A DNA stretch of 64,000 nt from Pseudomonas oryzihabitans (GCF_001518815.1 NZ_CP013987.1:2087001-2151000); one strand, 5' to 3'. Shown: positions 33,294 to 44,945, counted from the first letter of the stretch. The notes: a model not told the origin generated them from the letters alone. Numbers and translations are program-made.

Positions 33294-35777
33294 TTGAAGC
33301 AATCCAGTTCTGTCAGCCACGTCAACCAATGGCGTGAGCATCTGCATTATCGTCTCAAGGAGGTGGTGCTCATCGCACTGGCCGCCTTGTGCCTGTATCT
33401 GCTCATGGCTCTGCTGAGCTATGACCCCTCTGATCCGGGTTGGACCCATACCAGTCGCATCGATCAGGTCCACAACGCCGCCGGCCGCGCCGGTGCCTGG
33501 CTGGCAGATGTCCTGTTCATGGCGCTTGGCTATTTCGCCTTCGTGTTTCCCGTGTTGCTCGCGGTCAAGACCTGGCAGATCTTCCGCAAGCGGCATCTGC
33601 CCTGGGAATGGAGTGGCTGGCTGTTCTCCTGGCGACTGACCGGCCTGGTGCTGCTGATCATCTCGGGGTCGGTACTGGCCTACATCCATTTCCATGCGGT
33701 ATCGGCACTGCCGGCTTCCGCAGGAGGTGCCCTGGGTGAAAGCCTCGGGCAGCTATCGGTCGCTGCGCTCAATGTGCAGGGCAGTACACTGCTGTTCCTG
33801 GCGCTGTTCCTGCTGGGATTGACGGTATTCACCGACCTGTCCTGGTTCAAGGTGATGGATTTCACCGGCAAGGTCGTGCTTGATCTCCTGGATCTGGTGC
33901 AGGGCGGTTTCAGTCGTCTCGCGGGTGGCCGTCGCCAGGCGCCGGAGCTGGACGTCTTCGACGAACCGGTATCAGCGCCGGTCGCGCGCAAGGCCAAGGC
34001 CCGCGAGGTGCCGATTCCGGTCGCCGACGAAGACCTGGACGATCTGCTCGACATCGCACCACCGCCCCGGATGGAGCGTGCTGCACCGCGCATCGAGATG
34101 CCGGCGTCCAGTCGCGTCGTTGCCGAACCGGTTGAGCCTGCACCCAAGGCCGCCGCCCCGGTCGCTGCGGCTGCCACCGTCACCACGCCGACGCCACCGC
34201 CGCGCAAGGCCACTCCCGCAGCGGCGCCGGTCCCTCATTCGACGCCGGCTGCCGCAACCTGGGTCGATGCGGGCCTGGAAGGCACGCTGCCGCCGCTGTC
34301 GATCCTGGATCGTGCCGAGAAGAAACAGCAGAGCTATTCGCCGGAGTTCCTCGAGAACATGTCGCGCCTGCTGGAGGTCAAGCTCAAGGAGTTTGGCGTC
34401 GAGGTGCTTGTGGAGAGCGTGCATCCCGGTCCGGTGATCACCCGTTTCGAGATCCAGCCGGCCGCAGGCGTCAAGGTCAGTCGTATCTCCAACCTGGCCA
34501 AGGACCTGGCGCGCTCGCTCGCGGTGTTCAGTGTGCGAGTGGTGGAAGTCATCCCTGGCAAGACCACCGTGGGTATCGAGATTCCCAACGAAGACCGTCA
34601 GATGGTGCGTTTCTCCGAGGTGCTCGAATCGCCCGAGTACGCGGCGTTCAAGTCGCCCGTTACCCTTGCCCTGGGCCACGACATCGGTGGCAAGCCCGTC
34701 ATTACCGACCTGGCCAAGATGCCGCACCTGTTGGTGGCCGGTACCACGGGTTCTGGTAAATCCGTGGGCGTGAACGCCATGCTGCTGTCGATCCTGTTCA
34801 AGTCGAGCCCGGAAGACGCGCGGCTGATCATGATCGACCCCAAGATGCTGGAACTGTCGATCTACGAGGGCATTCCGCACCTGCTCTGCCCGGTGGTCAC
34901 CGACATGAAGGAGGCCGCCAATGCCCTGCGCTGGAGCGTGGCGGAGATGGAGCGCCGCTACAAGCTGATGGCGGCCATGGGCGTGCGTAACCTCGCCGGC
35001 TTCAACCGCAAGGTGAAGGACGCCGAAGAAGCGGGCACGCCGCTCACCGATCCGCTCTATCGTCGCGAGAGCATGGACGACGAGGCACCGCTGCTGAAGA
35101 CGCTGCCGACCATCGTGGTGGTGGTCGACGAATTCGCCGACATGATGATGATCGTCGGCAAGAAGGTCGAAGAGCTGATCGCGCGGATCGCGCAGAAGGC
35201 GCGCGCCGCCGGTATCCACCTGATCCTGGCCACCCAGCGACCGTCGGTGGATGTCATCACCGGTCTCATCAAGGCCAACATTCCCACCCGGATGGCCTTC
35301 CAGGTATCGAGCAAGATCGACTCCCGGACCATTCTCGACCAGGGCGGCGCCGAGCAGCTGCTCGGTCACGGGGACATGCTCTATCTGCCGCCGGGAACCG
35401 GTCTGCCGATCCGCGTCCATGGCGCCTTCGTCTCCGACGACGAGGTCCATCGGGTCGTCGAGGCCTGGAAGCAGCGGGGTGCGCCCGACTATATCGAGGA
35501 CATCCTCAGCGGCCCGGATGAGGGCGCTGGTGCGGGTGGCGAGGGCGGTAGCGGCGAAGGCGGCGATAGCGACGAGGATGATCCGCTCTATGACGAGGCC
35601 GTGCGCTTCGTGACCGAGAGCCGGCGTGCCTCCATCTCCGCGGTCCAGCGTAAGCTCAAGATCGGTTACAACCGAGCGGCACGGATGATCGAAACCATGG
35701 AAATGGCCGGTGTCGTATCGCCCATGAACACCAACGGCTCGCGCGAAGTCACAGCGCCTGCTCCGGTGAGAGACTGA
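33294..35777 (+). CDS. ftsK: DNA translocase FtsK
   Basis: An 827-residue septal DNA pump. Four N-terminal membrane helices (to about residue 190) locate it to the divisome; a Pro/Ala linker (about 210-340) is followed by the motor with Walker A 'GTTGSGKS' near 482 and Walker B in '[11 protein letters not shown]'. The C-terminal winged helix (about 765-825) reads KOPS sites and activates XerCD at dif. Start is TTG at 33294: there is no in-frame ATG or GTG upstream, and the N-terminal 'HLHYRLKE' block must be kept. Confidence 0.94.
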   Translation: MKQSSSVSHVNQWREHLHYRLKEVVLIALAALCLYLLMALLSYDPSDPGWTHTSRIDQVHNAAGRAGAWLADVLFMALGYFAFVFPVLLAVKTWQIFRKRHLPWEWSGWLFSWRLTGLVLLIISGSVLAYIHFHAVSALPASAGGALGESLGQLSVAALNVQGSTLLFLALFLLGLTVFTDLSWFKVMDFTGKVVLDLLDLVQGGFSRLAGGRRQAPELDVFDEPVSAPVARKAKAREVPIPVADEDLDDLLDIAPPPRMERAAPRIEMPASSRVVAEPVEPAPKAAAPVAAAATVTTPTPPPRKATPAAAPVPHSTPAAATWVDAGLEGTLPPLSILDRAEKKQQSYSPEFLENMSRLLEVKLKEFGVEVLVESVHPGPVITRFEIQPAAGVKVSRISNLAKDLARSLAVFSVRVVEVIPGKTTVGIEIPNEDRQMVRFSEVLESPEYAAFKSPVTLALGHDIGGKPVITDLAKMPHLLVAGTTGSGKSVGVNAMLLSILFKSSPEDARLIMIDPKMLELSIYEGIPHLLCPVVTDMKEAANALRWSVAEMERRYKLMAAMGVRNLAGFNRKVKDAEEAGTPLTDPLYRRESMDDEAPLLKTLPTIVVVVDEFADMMMIVGKKVEELIARIAQKARAAGIHLILATQRPSVDVITGLIKANIPTRMAFQVSSKIDSRTILDQGGAEQLLGHGDMLYLPPGTGLPIRVHGAFVSDDEVHRVVEAWKQRGAPDYIEDILSGPDEGAGAGGEGGSGEGGDSDEDDPLYDEAVRFVTESRRASISAVQRKLKIGYNRAARMIETMEMAGVVSPMNTNGSREVTAPAPVRD

Positions 35778-35794
35778 TATCCATGAGGACTTCG

Positions 35795-36418
35795 ATGCAC
35801 AAGCTGCGTTGCTTTGCCCTGGCAGCCCTGGCTGCCGTAAGCGTTTCCGCCCATGCCGACCAGGCGTCGGTGGGTCGCCTGTCGCAACTGCTGGACAAGG
35901 CCCAGACCCTGACCGCACGTTTCTCGCAGCTGACCCTGGACGGCTCCGGGACCCGGCTGCAGGAAACGGCGGGCAACATGAGCCTCAAGCGCCCGGGGCT
36001 GTTCCGCTGGCACTCCGATGCGCCCCAGGAGCAGTTGCTGGTCTCCGATGGCAAGCAGGTCTGGCTGTACGATCCGGACTTGGAGCAGGTCACCATTCGC
36101 AAGCTGGACCTGCGCCTGACCCAGACGCCGGCGCTGCTGCTGTCGGGTGACATCTCCAAGATCGAAAGTAGCTTCGACGTCAGCAGCAAGGACGCGGGCA
36201 ACGTCGTCGACTTCGTGCTCAAGCCCAAGACCAAGGACACCCTGTTCGACAGCCTGCGGTTGTCCTTCCGCAACGGGGTGATCAACGACATGCAGTTGAT
36301 CGACGGCGCTGGTCAGAGAACCAACATCCTCTTCTTCAACGTCAAGCTCAACGAACCGGTGGCCGCATCCCAGTTCACCTTCCAGGTGCCCAAGGGAGCC
36401 GACGTCATCCAGGAGTGA
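35795..36418 (+). CDS. lolA: Outer-membrane lipoprotein carrier protein LolA
   Basis: Periplasmic chaperone taking lipoproteins from LolCDE to LolB. Signal peptide to 'SAHA-DQ', then the unclosed-barrel fold with '[15 protein letters not shown]', 'RPGLFRWH' and the C-terminal 'PKGADVIQE'. An in-frame ATG at 35783 is possible; 35795 is preferred because 'gagg' lies 8 nt before it. Follows ftsK closely and precedes rarA by 10 bp. Confidence 0.94.
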   Translation: MHKLRCFALAALAAVSVSAHADQASVGRLSQLLDKAQTLTARFSQLTLDGSGTRLQETAGNMSLKRPGLFRWHSDAPQEQLLVSDGKQVWLYDPDLEQVTIRKLDLRLTQTPALLLSGDISKIESSFDVSSKDAGNVVDFVLKPKTKDTLFDSLRLSFRNGVINDMQLIDGAGQRTNILFFNVKLNEPVAASQFTFQVPKGADVIQE

Positions 36419-36428
36419 TCGCATCCCT

Positions 36429-37757
36429 ATGGATCTCTTCAGCACCGCACCCGTCGGGCAGCCCTTGGCTGCCCGCATGCGTCCCGAGACCCTCGATGAA
36501 TACGCGGGTCAGCAACACCTCCTGGCCCGGGGCAAGCCCCTGCGCGAGGCGCTGGAGCAGGGCGCGCTGCATTCGATGATCTTCTGGGGGCCGCCCGGGG
36601 TGGGCAAGACCACCCTGGCGCGGTTGTTGGCCCAGGTCTCCGATGCCCACTTCGAAACGCTGTCGGCGGTGCTTTCCGGGGTCAAGGAAATCCGCCATGC
36701 GGTGGAAGTGGCCAAGCAGCAGGCCGCACAGTACCGCCGGCGTACCATCCTCTTCGTCGACGAGGTACACCGGTTCAACAAGTCGCAGCAGGATGCCTTC
36801 CTGCCCTATGTCGAGGACGGCACCCTGATCTTTATCGGGGCGACCACCGAGAATCCCTCCTTCGAGCTGAACAATGCGCTGCTGTCGCGGGCCCGGGTCT
36901 ATGTGCTCAAGAGTCTGGATGACGAGGCCCTCGGTGGTCTGGCCCATCGCGCCCTGACCAGTGCCAAGGGGCTGGGCGAGCGCCATCTGAGCCTGCCCGA
37001 CGATGCCCTGGCGCTGCTGCTGGCCGCCGCCGACGGCGATGGCCGGCGCCTGCTCAATCTGTTGGAGAATGCTGCCGACCTGGCCGAGGATGGCGGCGCC
37101 CTGGACGCCGACCTGTTCCAGAGCCTGCTCGGTGACCAGCGTCGCCGCTTCGACAAGGGCGGTGAGGCCTTCTACGACCAGATCTCCGCGCTGCACAAGT
37201 CGGTGCGCGGATCCAACCCCGATGGCGCGCTCTACTGGTTCGCCCGGATGATCGACGGCGGTTGCGATGCGTTGTACATCGCCCGGCGCGTAGTGCGCAT
37301 GGCCAGCGAGGACATCGGCAACGCCGATCCGCGCGCCCTGAGCCTGTGTCTGGATGCCTGGGACGTCCAGGAGCGCCTGGGCAGTCCCGAAGGCGAACTG
37401 GCCATCGCTCAGGCGATCGTCTATCTGGCCTGCGCGCCCAAGAGCAATGCCGTCTACCTGGGCTACAAGGCCGCCCTGGCCGATGTTCGCCAGAACGGCT
37501 CGCGCGAGGTGCCGCTGCACCTGCGCAACGCGCCCACCAAGCTGATGAAGAACCTTGGCTACGGCGGCGAATACCGCTACGCCCATGATGAGCCGGAAGC
37601 CTATGCCGCGGGGGAGGACTACTTTCCCGAGGAACTGGAGCCGCGTCGCTACTATGAGCCGGTTCCCCGTGGGCTGGAGCTGAAGATCCGCGATAAACTG
37701 CAGCACCTGGCGGACCTCGACCAGTCCAGCCCGCGCCAGCGCCGGCGGCGTTCCTGA
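36429..37757 (+). CDS. rarA: Replication-associated recombination protein RarA (MgsA)
   Basis: A 442-residue clamp-loader-like AAA+ ATPase acting at stalled forks and gaps. N-terminal '[24 protein letters not shown]', Walker A 'GPPGVGKT' near 55-62, Walker B 'LFVDEVHRF' and a C-terminal tetramerisation domain ('[13 protein letters not shown]'). Part of the lolA-rarA-serS-cysG run. Confidence 0.95.
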   Translation: MDLFSTAPVGQPLAARMRPETLDEYAGQQHLLARGKPLREALEQGALHSMIFWGPPGVGKTTLARLLAQVSDAHFETLSAVLSGVKEIRHAVEVAKQQAAQYRRRTILFVDEVHRFNKSQQDAFLPYVEDGTLIFIGATTENPSFELNNALLSRARVYVLKSLDDEALGGLAHRALTSAKGLGERHLSLPDDALALLLAAADGDGRRLLNLLENAADLAEDGGALDADLFQSLLGDQRRRFDKGGEAFYDQISALHKSVRGSNPDGALYWFARMIDGGCDALYIARRVVRMASEDIGNADPRALSLCLDAWDVQERLGSPEGELAIAQAIVYLACAPKSNAVYLGYKAALADVRQNGSREVPLHLRNAPTKLMKNLGYGGEYRYAHDEPEAYAAGEDYFPEELEPRRYYEPVPRGLELKIRDKLQHLADLDQSSPRQRRRRS

Positions 37758-37789
37758 CGCTTCGCCCACACTGCTGCCCCCATTCCTAA

Positions 37790-39081
<1,292 letters not shown>

Positions 39082-39082
<1 letters not shown>

Positions 39083-40476
39083 TGGATTACCTGCCGCTCT
39101 TCCACAAGCTCGATGGCCGTCCGGTACTGGTGGTCGGCGGGGGCGATATCGCCCTGCGCAAGAGCGTGCTGCTGGCCGAAGCCGGTGCCCGCATCACCCT
39201 GGTGGCGCCGGAGATCGAGCCGGAGGTACGCGCCTTCGTCGAGGCGCGGGGCGGCAGTTGTCGGGTCGAGCGCTATGCGGCGGACCAGCTCGCCGGGCAC
39301 TGCCTGGTGATCGCGGCCACCGATGATGACGGCGTCAACGAGGCGGTATCCCATGACGCCCAGGCCCTCGGTCTGCCGGTCAACGTGGTGGATGCGCCGC
39401 GGCTGTGCACCGTGATCTTCCCGGCCATCGTCGATCGCTCGCCGCTGGTGATCGCCATTTCCAGTGGTGGGGATGCCCCGGTGCTGGCCCGCCTGGTGCG
39501 GGCCAAGCTGGAGAGCTGGATTCCTGCCACCTATGGTCAACTGGCGCAACTGGCCCAGCGCTTCCGTGCCCGGGTCAAGACGCGCTTCGCCGATCTGCAG
39601 GCGCGGCGGATCTTCTGGGAAGAGGTATTCCAGGGCGAGGTCGCGGAAAAAGTCTTTTCCGGCCAGCCTCAGGCCGCCGAGCAACTGCTGGAAGCCAAGC
39701 TCACCAGCGAGACCGCCACCTTTCGGGGTGAGGTCTATCTGGTCGGCGCCGGTCCTGGCGATCCGGATCTGCTGACCTTCCGCGCGCTGCGACTGATGCA
39801 GCAGGCCGACGTGGTGCTCTACGATCGCCTGGTGGCGCCTACCATCCTCGACATGTGCCGTCGCGACGCCGATCGCATCTATGTTGGCAAGCGGCGCGCC
39901 GAGCACGCCGTACCCCAGGATGATCTCAACCGGCTGCTGGTCAAGCTGGCCCAGGAGGGCAAGCGGGTCTTGCGGCTAAAAGGTGGGGATCCCTTCATCT
40001 TCGGTCGGGGTGGCGAGGAGATCGAGGAGCTGGCCGCGGAAGGCATTCCCTTCCAGGTGGTGCCGGGTATCACTGCTGCCAGCGGCTGCGCCGCCTATGC
40101 CGGCATTCCTCTGACGCACAGGGACCATGCCCAATCGGTGCGTTTCGTCACTGGCCATCTCAAGGATGGTTCGGCCGATCTGCCCTGGACCGACCTGGTC
40201 GCTCCTGGGCAGACCCTGGTGTTCTACATGGGGCTAGTCGGGCTACCGACCATCTGCCAGCAGCTCATCGCCCATGGCAAGAACCCGTCGACGCCGGCGG
40301 CCTTGGTCCAGCAGGGCACCACGAGCAATCAGCGCGTGTTTACCGGCACCTTGCAAGACCTGCCGCAACTGGTCGCCGAGCATGAGGTTCATGCGCCGAC
40401 CCTGGTGATCGTCGGTGAAGTGGTGGCGCTACGGGAGAAGCTGGCCTGGTTCGAAGGCGCCCAGGCCACGGCTTGA
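39082..40476 (+). CDS. cysG: Siroheme synthase CysG (trifunctional)
   Basis: 464 residues with two fused modules: CysGB, precorrin-2 dehydrogenase/ferrochelatase (1-215; NAD site '[11 protein letters not shown]', '[18 protein letters not shown]'), and CysGA, SAM-dependent uroporphyrinogen III methyltransferase (216-464; '[14 protein letters not shown]', '[13 protein letters not shown]'). Makes siroheme for sulfite and nitrite reductases. Confidence 0.96.
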
Positions 40477-40479
40477 GGT

Positions 40480-41481
40480 TCAGGCCGATCCCTGGATGCC
40501 TGCCCCAGTCAGGACCTCCCGGCCATGGGGCAGGTCCAGCTCCAGGGCCGGCCCCTTGGGGACGATGCCGGTCGGATTGATCTGGGCATGGCTGCCGTAG
40601 TAGTGATGCTTGATGTGCTGGAAGTCCACGGTCTCGGCGATACCTGGCCATTGGTAAAGCTCCCTGAGCCAGCCCTGTAGCGCCGGGTAGTCACGGATTC
40701 GTCGCAGGTTGCATTTGAAGTGGCCGTGGTAGACGGCGTCGAAGCGGATCAGGGTGGTGAACAGGCGCCAGTCGGCTTCGGTCAGCCATTCCCCAGTGAG
40801 ATAGCGCTGCTGCTGCAACAGTCGCTCGAGATCGTCGAGGGTGGCGAAGACCTCGTCGAAGGCTTCTTCGTAAGCCTCCTGGGTGGTAGCGAATCCGGCA
40901 CGATAGACGCCGTTGTTGACCGTCGGATAGATGCGCTCGTTGAGGGTGTCGATCTGTCCGCGCAGGGCTTCCGGATAGAGGTCCAGGCGATTTCCCGTCA
41001 GGTCATCGAAAGCGCCATTGAACATGCGGATGATCTCGGCGGATTCGTTGCTGACGATGCGTTCCTGTTGGCGGTCCCAGAGTACCGGGACGGTGACCCG
41101 CCCGGTGTAGTCGGCCTGGTCGCGCTGATAGAGCTGGTACAGGCGGTCGAGCTGATAGAGATCGTCGCCACTGGAGCCGTGCGCGGGATCGAAGGTCCAG
41201 CCTTCCTCACGCATCAGCCAGCTGACCACTGAAACTCCGATCAGGTCTTCGAGACCCTTGAGCTTGCGATAGATCAGGGTGCGATGGGCCCAGGGGCAGG
41301 CCAGGGAGACATAGAGATGATAGCGGCCGGCCTCAGGCGCGTAGCGCGAGGCCTCTTCCGGAATGGCCTGCTCCGGACGGGCTATCCAATCACGGCGCTG
41401 GGCCTCTTCCCGCTTGAAATGGCCGTCCTCGCCGTTGTCGTACCAACGGTCCTGCCACTGCCCATCGACCAACAAGCCCAT
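40480..41481 (-). CDS. Glutathionyl-hydroquinone reductase (Xi-class GST, YqjG/ECM4 family)
   Basis: A 333-residue glutathione transferase that removes glutathione from glutathionyl-hydroquinones. Catalytic Cys in 'LACPWAHRTLI' near residue 62, followed by the Xi-class 'LIGVSVVSWLM' and a C-terminal helical domain. ATG 41481 ('MGLLVDGQW') is the family start; the longer frame begins in a poorly conserved leader. Converges with cysG, 3 bp apart. Confidence 0.92.
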   Translation of the reverse strand: MGLLVDGQWQDRWYDNGEDGHFKREEAQRRDWIARPEQAIPEEASRYAPEAGRYHLYVSLACPWAHRTLIYRKLKGLEDLIGVSVVSWLMREEGWTFDPAHGSSGDDLYQLDRLYQLYQRDQADYTGRVTVPVLWDRQQERIVSNESAEIIRMFNGAFDDLTGNRLDLYPEALRGQIDTLNERIYPTVNNGVYRAGFATTQEAYEEAFDEVFATLDDLERLLQQQRYLTGEWLTEADWRLFTTLIRFDAVYHGHFKCNLRRIRDYPALQGWLRELYQWPGIAETVDFQHIKHHYYGSHAQINPTGIVPKGPALELDLPHGREVLTGAGIQGSA

Positions 41482-41546
41482 ATCGTCATCCTCCGCTACG
41501 TTGCGGTTAGGAACCCAGGTGACCACCCTGGGTTCCGACGGCGACG

Positions 41547-42530
41547 TCAGAGCGTGCGATCACGCGCCTCCCAGCGGCGTTCGGCTTCGATCTGGGCACT
41601 CGCCTGATCCTGGCCAAGGGCGCGCAGGGCCACGGCTAGCGTCGCGATGACCGCCAGACGGCCATAGGGGTCTTCCACCTCGCCACGCCAGGTGGCGGCC
41701 AGCAGCGCCGGATCGAGGCGCTCCGGTTTGACCTGGCGGCGCTCGGTCAGCGCCGGCCAGCTTTCGTCCCAGGCTTCGCCGCCACGGGTGCCATAGAGAT
41801 GAGCGATGACATCGGGATTGCGCTCGACCTCGCCCCCTTCGCCCTTGATGACGATGCTGTCGTCACGCAGCAGGCGACTGGCCTCGCGATGTACCTCCTG
41901 GTACCCCGGGTGGAAGATGCTCTGCAGGATGCAGCGCGCGTCACTGGGATTGAGCAGCCGGACCAGCGAGTGGATCGGGGAGCGCAAGCCAAGTTCGGCC
42001 TTGAGGTCGATCATCCGCTGCAGCGCCGGCATCCAGGCCGCCAGCGGCAGGAAGGCGGGCTGGCCGCGGTCGAGCAGGGCGCCGACGTCCTGCCAATCCT
42101 TGGCCGTCTGCAGACCCAGGTCTCCCAGGCATTGCTCGGTGTAGAGCCGGCCCCCCGTGTGGGTGCCGCCGCCATGCATGACGATCCGCACGCCGCTGCC
42201 GGCCAGGCACTTCACCGCAAGCAGGTACCAGGGCAGGTGCCGCTTCTTGCCGGCGTAGGACGGCCAGTCGAGGTCGACGGGGAAGCCGGGAGACTGCAGG
42301 CGCGCCCGAACGGCGCGGGTAAAGCCTGCCAGCTCTTCAGGGCTTTCTTCCTTGTGGCGCAGCAGCATGAGGAAGGCGCCGAGCTGGGCATCGGTCACCT
42401 GGCCGTCGAGGATCAGGCCCATGGCCATTTCGGCTTCGGCTTCAGTCAGGCTGCGGGCACCGCGCTTGCCCTTGCCCAGGGCGCGGACGTAGACGGCGAA
42501 GGGATGTTCTTCGGGCGTGGTGAAGGTCAT
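41547..42530 (-). CDS. ybiB: Glycosyltransferase-family/YbiB-like DNA-binding protein (TrpD2)
   Basis: A 327-residue protein with the anthranilate phosphoribosyltransferase fold ('GARSLTEAEAEMAMGLILDGQVTDAQLGAFLM' split around 'MAMGLILDG', then 'HGGGTHTGGRLYTEQC'). E. coli YbiB binds nucleic acid rather than acting as TrpD and is LexA-controlled there. No SOS box was seen here. ATG overlaps the tusE stop (ATGA), making it the last gene of the tus operon. Confidence 0.85.
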   Translation of the reverse strand: MTFTTPEEHPFAVYVRALGKGKRGARSLTEAEAEMAMGLILDGQVTDAQLGAFLMLLRHKEESPEELAGFTRAVRARLQSPGFPVDLDWPSYAGKKRHLPWYLLAVKCLAGSGVRIVMHGGGTHTGGRLYTEQCLGDLGLQTAKDWQDVGALLDRGQPAFLPLAAWMPALQRMIDLKAELGLRSPIHSLVRLLNPSDARCILQSIFHPGYQEVHREASRLLRDDSIVIKGEGGEVERNPDVIAHLYGTRGGEAWDESWPALTERRQVKPERLDPALLAATWRGEVEDPYGRLAVIATLAVALRALGQDQASAQIEAERRWEARDRTL

Positions 42531-42841
42531 AGGCAATTGTCCGGTTTCGGCAGGCCGGCGAGCTTGGCGCCGAGCTTGGCCGGCGCTCCCTTGAACAGCA
42601 GGTTGAGCTGCAGGCTGGTACCCAGTTCGGGGCCCAGTGTCTGGGCGATGTACTTGATCAGCGGCCGATTGGCTGGTGATAGCTGGAATTGCGCATAAAA
42701 GTCACGGAGCGCCTGCAGCACCTGCCAGTGGCGTTCGGTCAATTCGATGCCTTCCTGGAGTGCGAGTTGCCGGGCTACCTCGGGACTCCATTGGGAGAGA
42801 TCGCGCAGATAGCCTTCGGGGTCGAGGTCGAGAGAGTGCAT
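42527..42841 (-). CDS. tusE: Sulfur relay protein TusE (DsrC family)
   Basis: A 104-residue DsrC-like sulfur carrier that takes persulfide sulfur from TusBCD to MnmA for 2-thiolation of U34 in tRNA Lys, Glu and Gln. Conserved 'ELTERHWQVLQALRDFY' core and the active penultimate Cys in the terminal 'KPDNCL'. One base separates it from tusB. Confidence 0.93.
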   Translation of the reverse strand: MHSLDLDPEGYLRDLSQWSPEVARQLALQEGIELTERHWQVLQALRDFYAQFQLSPANRPLIKYIAQTLGPELGTSLQLNLLFKGAPAKLGAKLAGLPKPDNCL

Positions 42842-42842
42842 G

Positions 42843-43142
42843 CTAGGTCCAGCTGATGACCTTGGCGTGGCTCACGCTCAGGTCAACGAAAGTGGGGTAA
42901 TCGATCAGGGTCACGCCACGCTCCGGATGTAGGCGGCGGGCCTGGACGTCTTCCGCGAGCGCGTAGAGGCCTGCTTCCGCAGGCAGCCGTGCCAACGCCT
43001 GGCTGGCGGTGCTACCCGGGCGCAGTGCCTCCACGGCGCCACCGGTGAGCAGGATGGCGTCCCCGCCACGGACCCAGGTCAAGCCGTCCAGGGCATCGGA
43101 CTCTGTCAGCGGCGAGCGGGAAAACAGGTGCAGAGTCGTCAA
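42843..43142 (-). CDS. tusB: Sulfurtransferase complex subunit TusB
   Basis: 99-residue subunit of the TusBCD heterohexamer. 'MTTLHLFSRSPLTES' and 'GDAILLTGGAV' are typical. Start is a TTG (43140-43142) overlapping the tusC stop as TTGA, consistent with coupled translation. Confidence 0.9.
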   Translation of the reverse strand: MTTLHLFSRSPLTESDALDGLTWVRGGDAILLTGGAVEALRPGSTASQALARLPAEAGLYALAEDVQARRLHPERGVTLIDYPTFVDLSVSHAKVISWT

Positions 43143-43495
43143 ATGGAAATCACCTGGTCATGGTCGTGGATCAACGTGGCCAACGCCTCGGGTTCGAGTG
43201 GGGTCACCCAGGCGGGCAATTGCTCGGGCGTGATGCCCAGACGCTGCAGGGCCGTGGCTTCCGCATAGATGGCGTCGACGCCGAACAGCGGCAGTGCGGA
43301 GAGATTGGCGCTCAGATCCTTCTGTTCGAGGGCAGTGCTGTCGGCTGCCAGCAGTTGGGTCACCCCAGGGCCTGCGAACAGCATCGCCAGGGGCAGCTCG
43401 AAGGCGCCACCTGCCAGCACGATATCCAGTGCCTCGCGAGGAGCCAGACCGCCCAGCGCCGGCTGACGAGAGATGACGAGGGTACTCTTGGCCAT
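43139..43495 (-). CDS. tusC: Sulfurtransferase complex subunit TusC
   Basis: 118 residues; DsrF-like. 'STLVISRQPALGG' and 'ALDIVLAGGAFELPLAMLF' match the family. ATG 43495 lies 1 bp after the tusD stop; the frame extends further upstream but only within tusD. Confidence 0.92.
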   Translation of the reverse strand: MAKSTLVISRQPALGGLAPREALDIVLAGGAFELPLAMLFAGPGVTQLLAADSTALEQKDLSANLSALPLFGVDAIYAEATALQRLGITPEQLPAWVTPLEPEALATLIHDHDQVISI

Positions 43496-43496
43496 G

Positions 43497-43892
43497 CTAG
43501 TCGCCTCCAAAGCAGAGCAGGCGATCGGCGTCCTGTACCGCTTCATGCAACTGCCCCAGGCCGGACAACTGCCAGGGCGCATGCACGTTCACTGCGCCAC
43601 CCCGTTCATAGCGCCGCGCTTCGTTCTCGTCCAGCAGCCCGCGCTTGAGGGCAGCGGCGATGCAGACCACGGCGTCGATCTGGTGGCGTTCGATCAACTC
43701 GCGCCAGCGCACGGGCAGGTCCAACTCGTCCTGTCCGCTGACCGAGGCGTGTGAGGCGTTATGGACGCCGTCGCGGTAGAGGAAGAGTCGCGACAGTTCG
43801 TGGCCCCCGGCCAACAGCGCTTCGCAGAAGCGCAGGGCCCGCCGCGCCGAAGGCGCCTGAGGGGGAGAAAGGACAACGATGGCAAATTTCAT
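43497..43892 (-). CDS. tusD: Sulfurtransferase complex subunit TusD
   Basis: 131 residues; catalytic subunit that accepts sulfur from TusA. The active Cys is in 'DAVVCIAAALKRG' near residue 80. First gene of the tusDCBE-ybiB operon. Confidence 0.94.
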   Translation of the reverse strand: MKFAIVVLSPPQAPSARRALRFCEALLAGGHELSRLFLYRDGVHNASHASVSGQDELDLPVRWRELIERHQIDAVVCIAAALKRGLLDENEARRYERGGAVNVHAPWQLSGLGQLHEAVQDADRLLCFGGD

Positions 43893-43898
43893 GGATGT

Positions 43899-43926
43899 AA
43901 AAAGGCCCGCCGAAGCGGGCCTCTTG
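43899..43926 (-). terminator. Intrinsic terminator of the Bax1-like gene
   Basis: Arms 'aggcccgc' (43903-43910) and 'gcgggcct' (43915-43922) around 'cgaa', with a T-run when read leftward. Confidence 0.85.
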
Positions 43927-43941
43927 GGCTACCGCTGATGA

Positions 43942-44610
43942 TCAATCGTTGTTGCTGGCGAATCCGAAGATCTGCAGCAAGCTGAGGAACATATTGTAGA
44001 TCGAGACGTACAGGGTGATGGTAGCCATGATGTAGTTGTCTTCACCACCGTGCACGATGGCACTGGTCTGGAACAGGATGGCCGCGGCGGCGAACAGCAC
44101 GAAGCCCGCGCTGATGGCCAGTTGCAGGCCGCTGATCTGGACGAAGAAGGACAGCATCACGGCGCCCAGCAGGATCCAGAAGCCCGCCATCAGGAAGCCA
44201 CTCAGGAAGCTCATGTCCTTGCGGCTGATCAGGGCGTAGGCCGACAGCCCAAAGAAGGCCAGGGCGGTCATGCCGGCCGCGGAGGCGATCACGCTGCCAC
44301 CGTTGGGCAAGCCCAGGTACATGTTCAGGATCGGGCCCAGGGTGTAGCCCATGAAGCCGGTCAGGGCGAAGGTGCTGACCAGACCCCAGCCGCTGTCACG
44401 CGTCTTCATGGTCAGGAAGAACAGGCCGTAGAAGCCGATCAAGACCACGAAGATGTTGGGGTAGGGCAACCGCATCTGCTGCGAGACGAAGGCGACCAGG
44501 CCGCTGAACGCCAGAGTCATGGCCAGCAGGGCGTAGGTGTTGCGCAATACACGGCTGACGTCCCGAGATTGCGCGAGGGCAGGGTTGTAGGCGTATTGAC
44601 GCTCGTTCAT
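43942..44610 (-). CDS. Bax inhibitor-1/YccA-family inner-membrane protein
   Basis: A 222-residue protein with seven hydrophobic helices. BI-1 blocks 'YALLAMTLAFSGLVAF', 'GFMGYTLGPILN' and the C-terminal 'IYNMFLSLLQIFGF' are clear. E. coli YccA modulates FtsH-dependent membrane proteolysis; direct function here is inferred. ATG 44610 has 'ggagt' upstream. Confidence 0.92.
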   Translation of the reverse strand: MNERQYAYNPALAQSRDVSRVLRNTYALLAMTLAFSGLVAFVSQQMRLPYPNIFVVLIGFYGLFFLTMKTRDSGWGLVSTFALTGFMGYTLGPILNMYLGLPNGGSVIASAAGMTALAFFGLSAYALISRKDMSFLSGFLMAGFWILLGAVMLSFFVQISGLQLAISAGFVLFAAAAILFQTSAIVHGGEDNYIMATITLYVSIYNMFLSLLQIFGFASNND

Positions 44611-44696
44611 GGTGTACTCCAAAGCTAAATAGACGGTGTGATGTACCGTACGACCCCGAAGATAGCAAATGTTGCTTAAGGATCGCTTGCGAGTGT

Positions 44697-44724
44697 TTGA
44701 CAGTGTGTTGCCATCAGGTACTAT
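44697..44724 (+). promoter_or_regulatory. Sigma-70 promoter of tRNA-Ser
   Basis: Consensus -35 TTGACA (44697-44702), 16-bp spacer, -10 TACTAT (44719-44724), then 13 bp to the mature tRNA. Confidence 0.75.
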
Positions 44725-44737
44725 GCGCCCCTCTTAC

Positions 44738-44825
44738 GGAAGTGTGGCCGAGTGGTTTAAGGCAGCGGTCTTGAAAACCGCCGACTCGCAAGGGTCCCAG
44801 AGTTCGAATCTCTGCGCTTCCGCCA
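44738..44825 (+). tRNA. tRNA-Ser (anticodon UGA)
   Basis: An 88-nt class II tRNA. Acceptor stem GGAAGTG pairs with CGCTTCC, and the anticodon loop is CTTGAAA with TGA anticodon. A long variable arm ('cgactcgcaagggtcc' region) and 'gttcgaatc' T-arm are present, and CCA is encoded. Its 3' end is the likely integration site of the prophage. I recall a tRNA-Ser at the matching place in PAO1. Confidence 0.96.
44800..44825 (+). other. Probable attL core in tRNA-Ser 3' end
   Basis: An integrase gene of phage type lies immediately beyond the tRNA and points to it, the normal arrangement for integration into a tRNA 3' half. The exact core cannot be fixed because the right junction is outside the window. 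Confidence 0.6.
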
Positions 44826-44830
44826 TCTTC

Positions 44831-44858
44831 GAAGCCCCGTTCTTACGGGGCTTCTTGC
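44831..44858. terminator. Intrinsic terminator after tRNA-Ser
   Basis: Arms 'gaagccccgt' and 'acggggcttc' around 'tctt', followed by 'ttg'. May end tRNA transcription and also leftward prophage transcription. Confidence 0.75.
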
Positions 44859-44907
44859 TGTCTGAGGGGTCGGATTTCAAGGGCCGTCGGGCAGGTATAA
44901 AGGGAGG

Positions 44908-44941
44908 AGTTCCGAAACTATTTCGGAACAGTTCCGAAACT
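44908..44941. repeat. Alternating 'ttccgaaa' repeats beside the integrase gene
   Basis: The 12-mer 'agttccgaaact' occurs at 44908-44919 and 44930-44941, with an inverted copy 'tttcggaac' between them at 44921-44929. Lying between the attachment site and int, these are candidate arm-type integrase or excisionase sites. Confidence 0.55.
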
Positions 44942-44945
44942 CCGC

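Noticed and set aside
33972-35918. Long minus-strand frame (648 codons) opposite ftsK
   Set aside because: Shadow of ftsK with the same biased composition; no start site or domain support.
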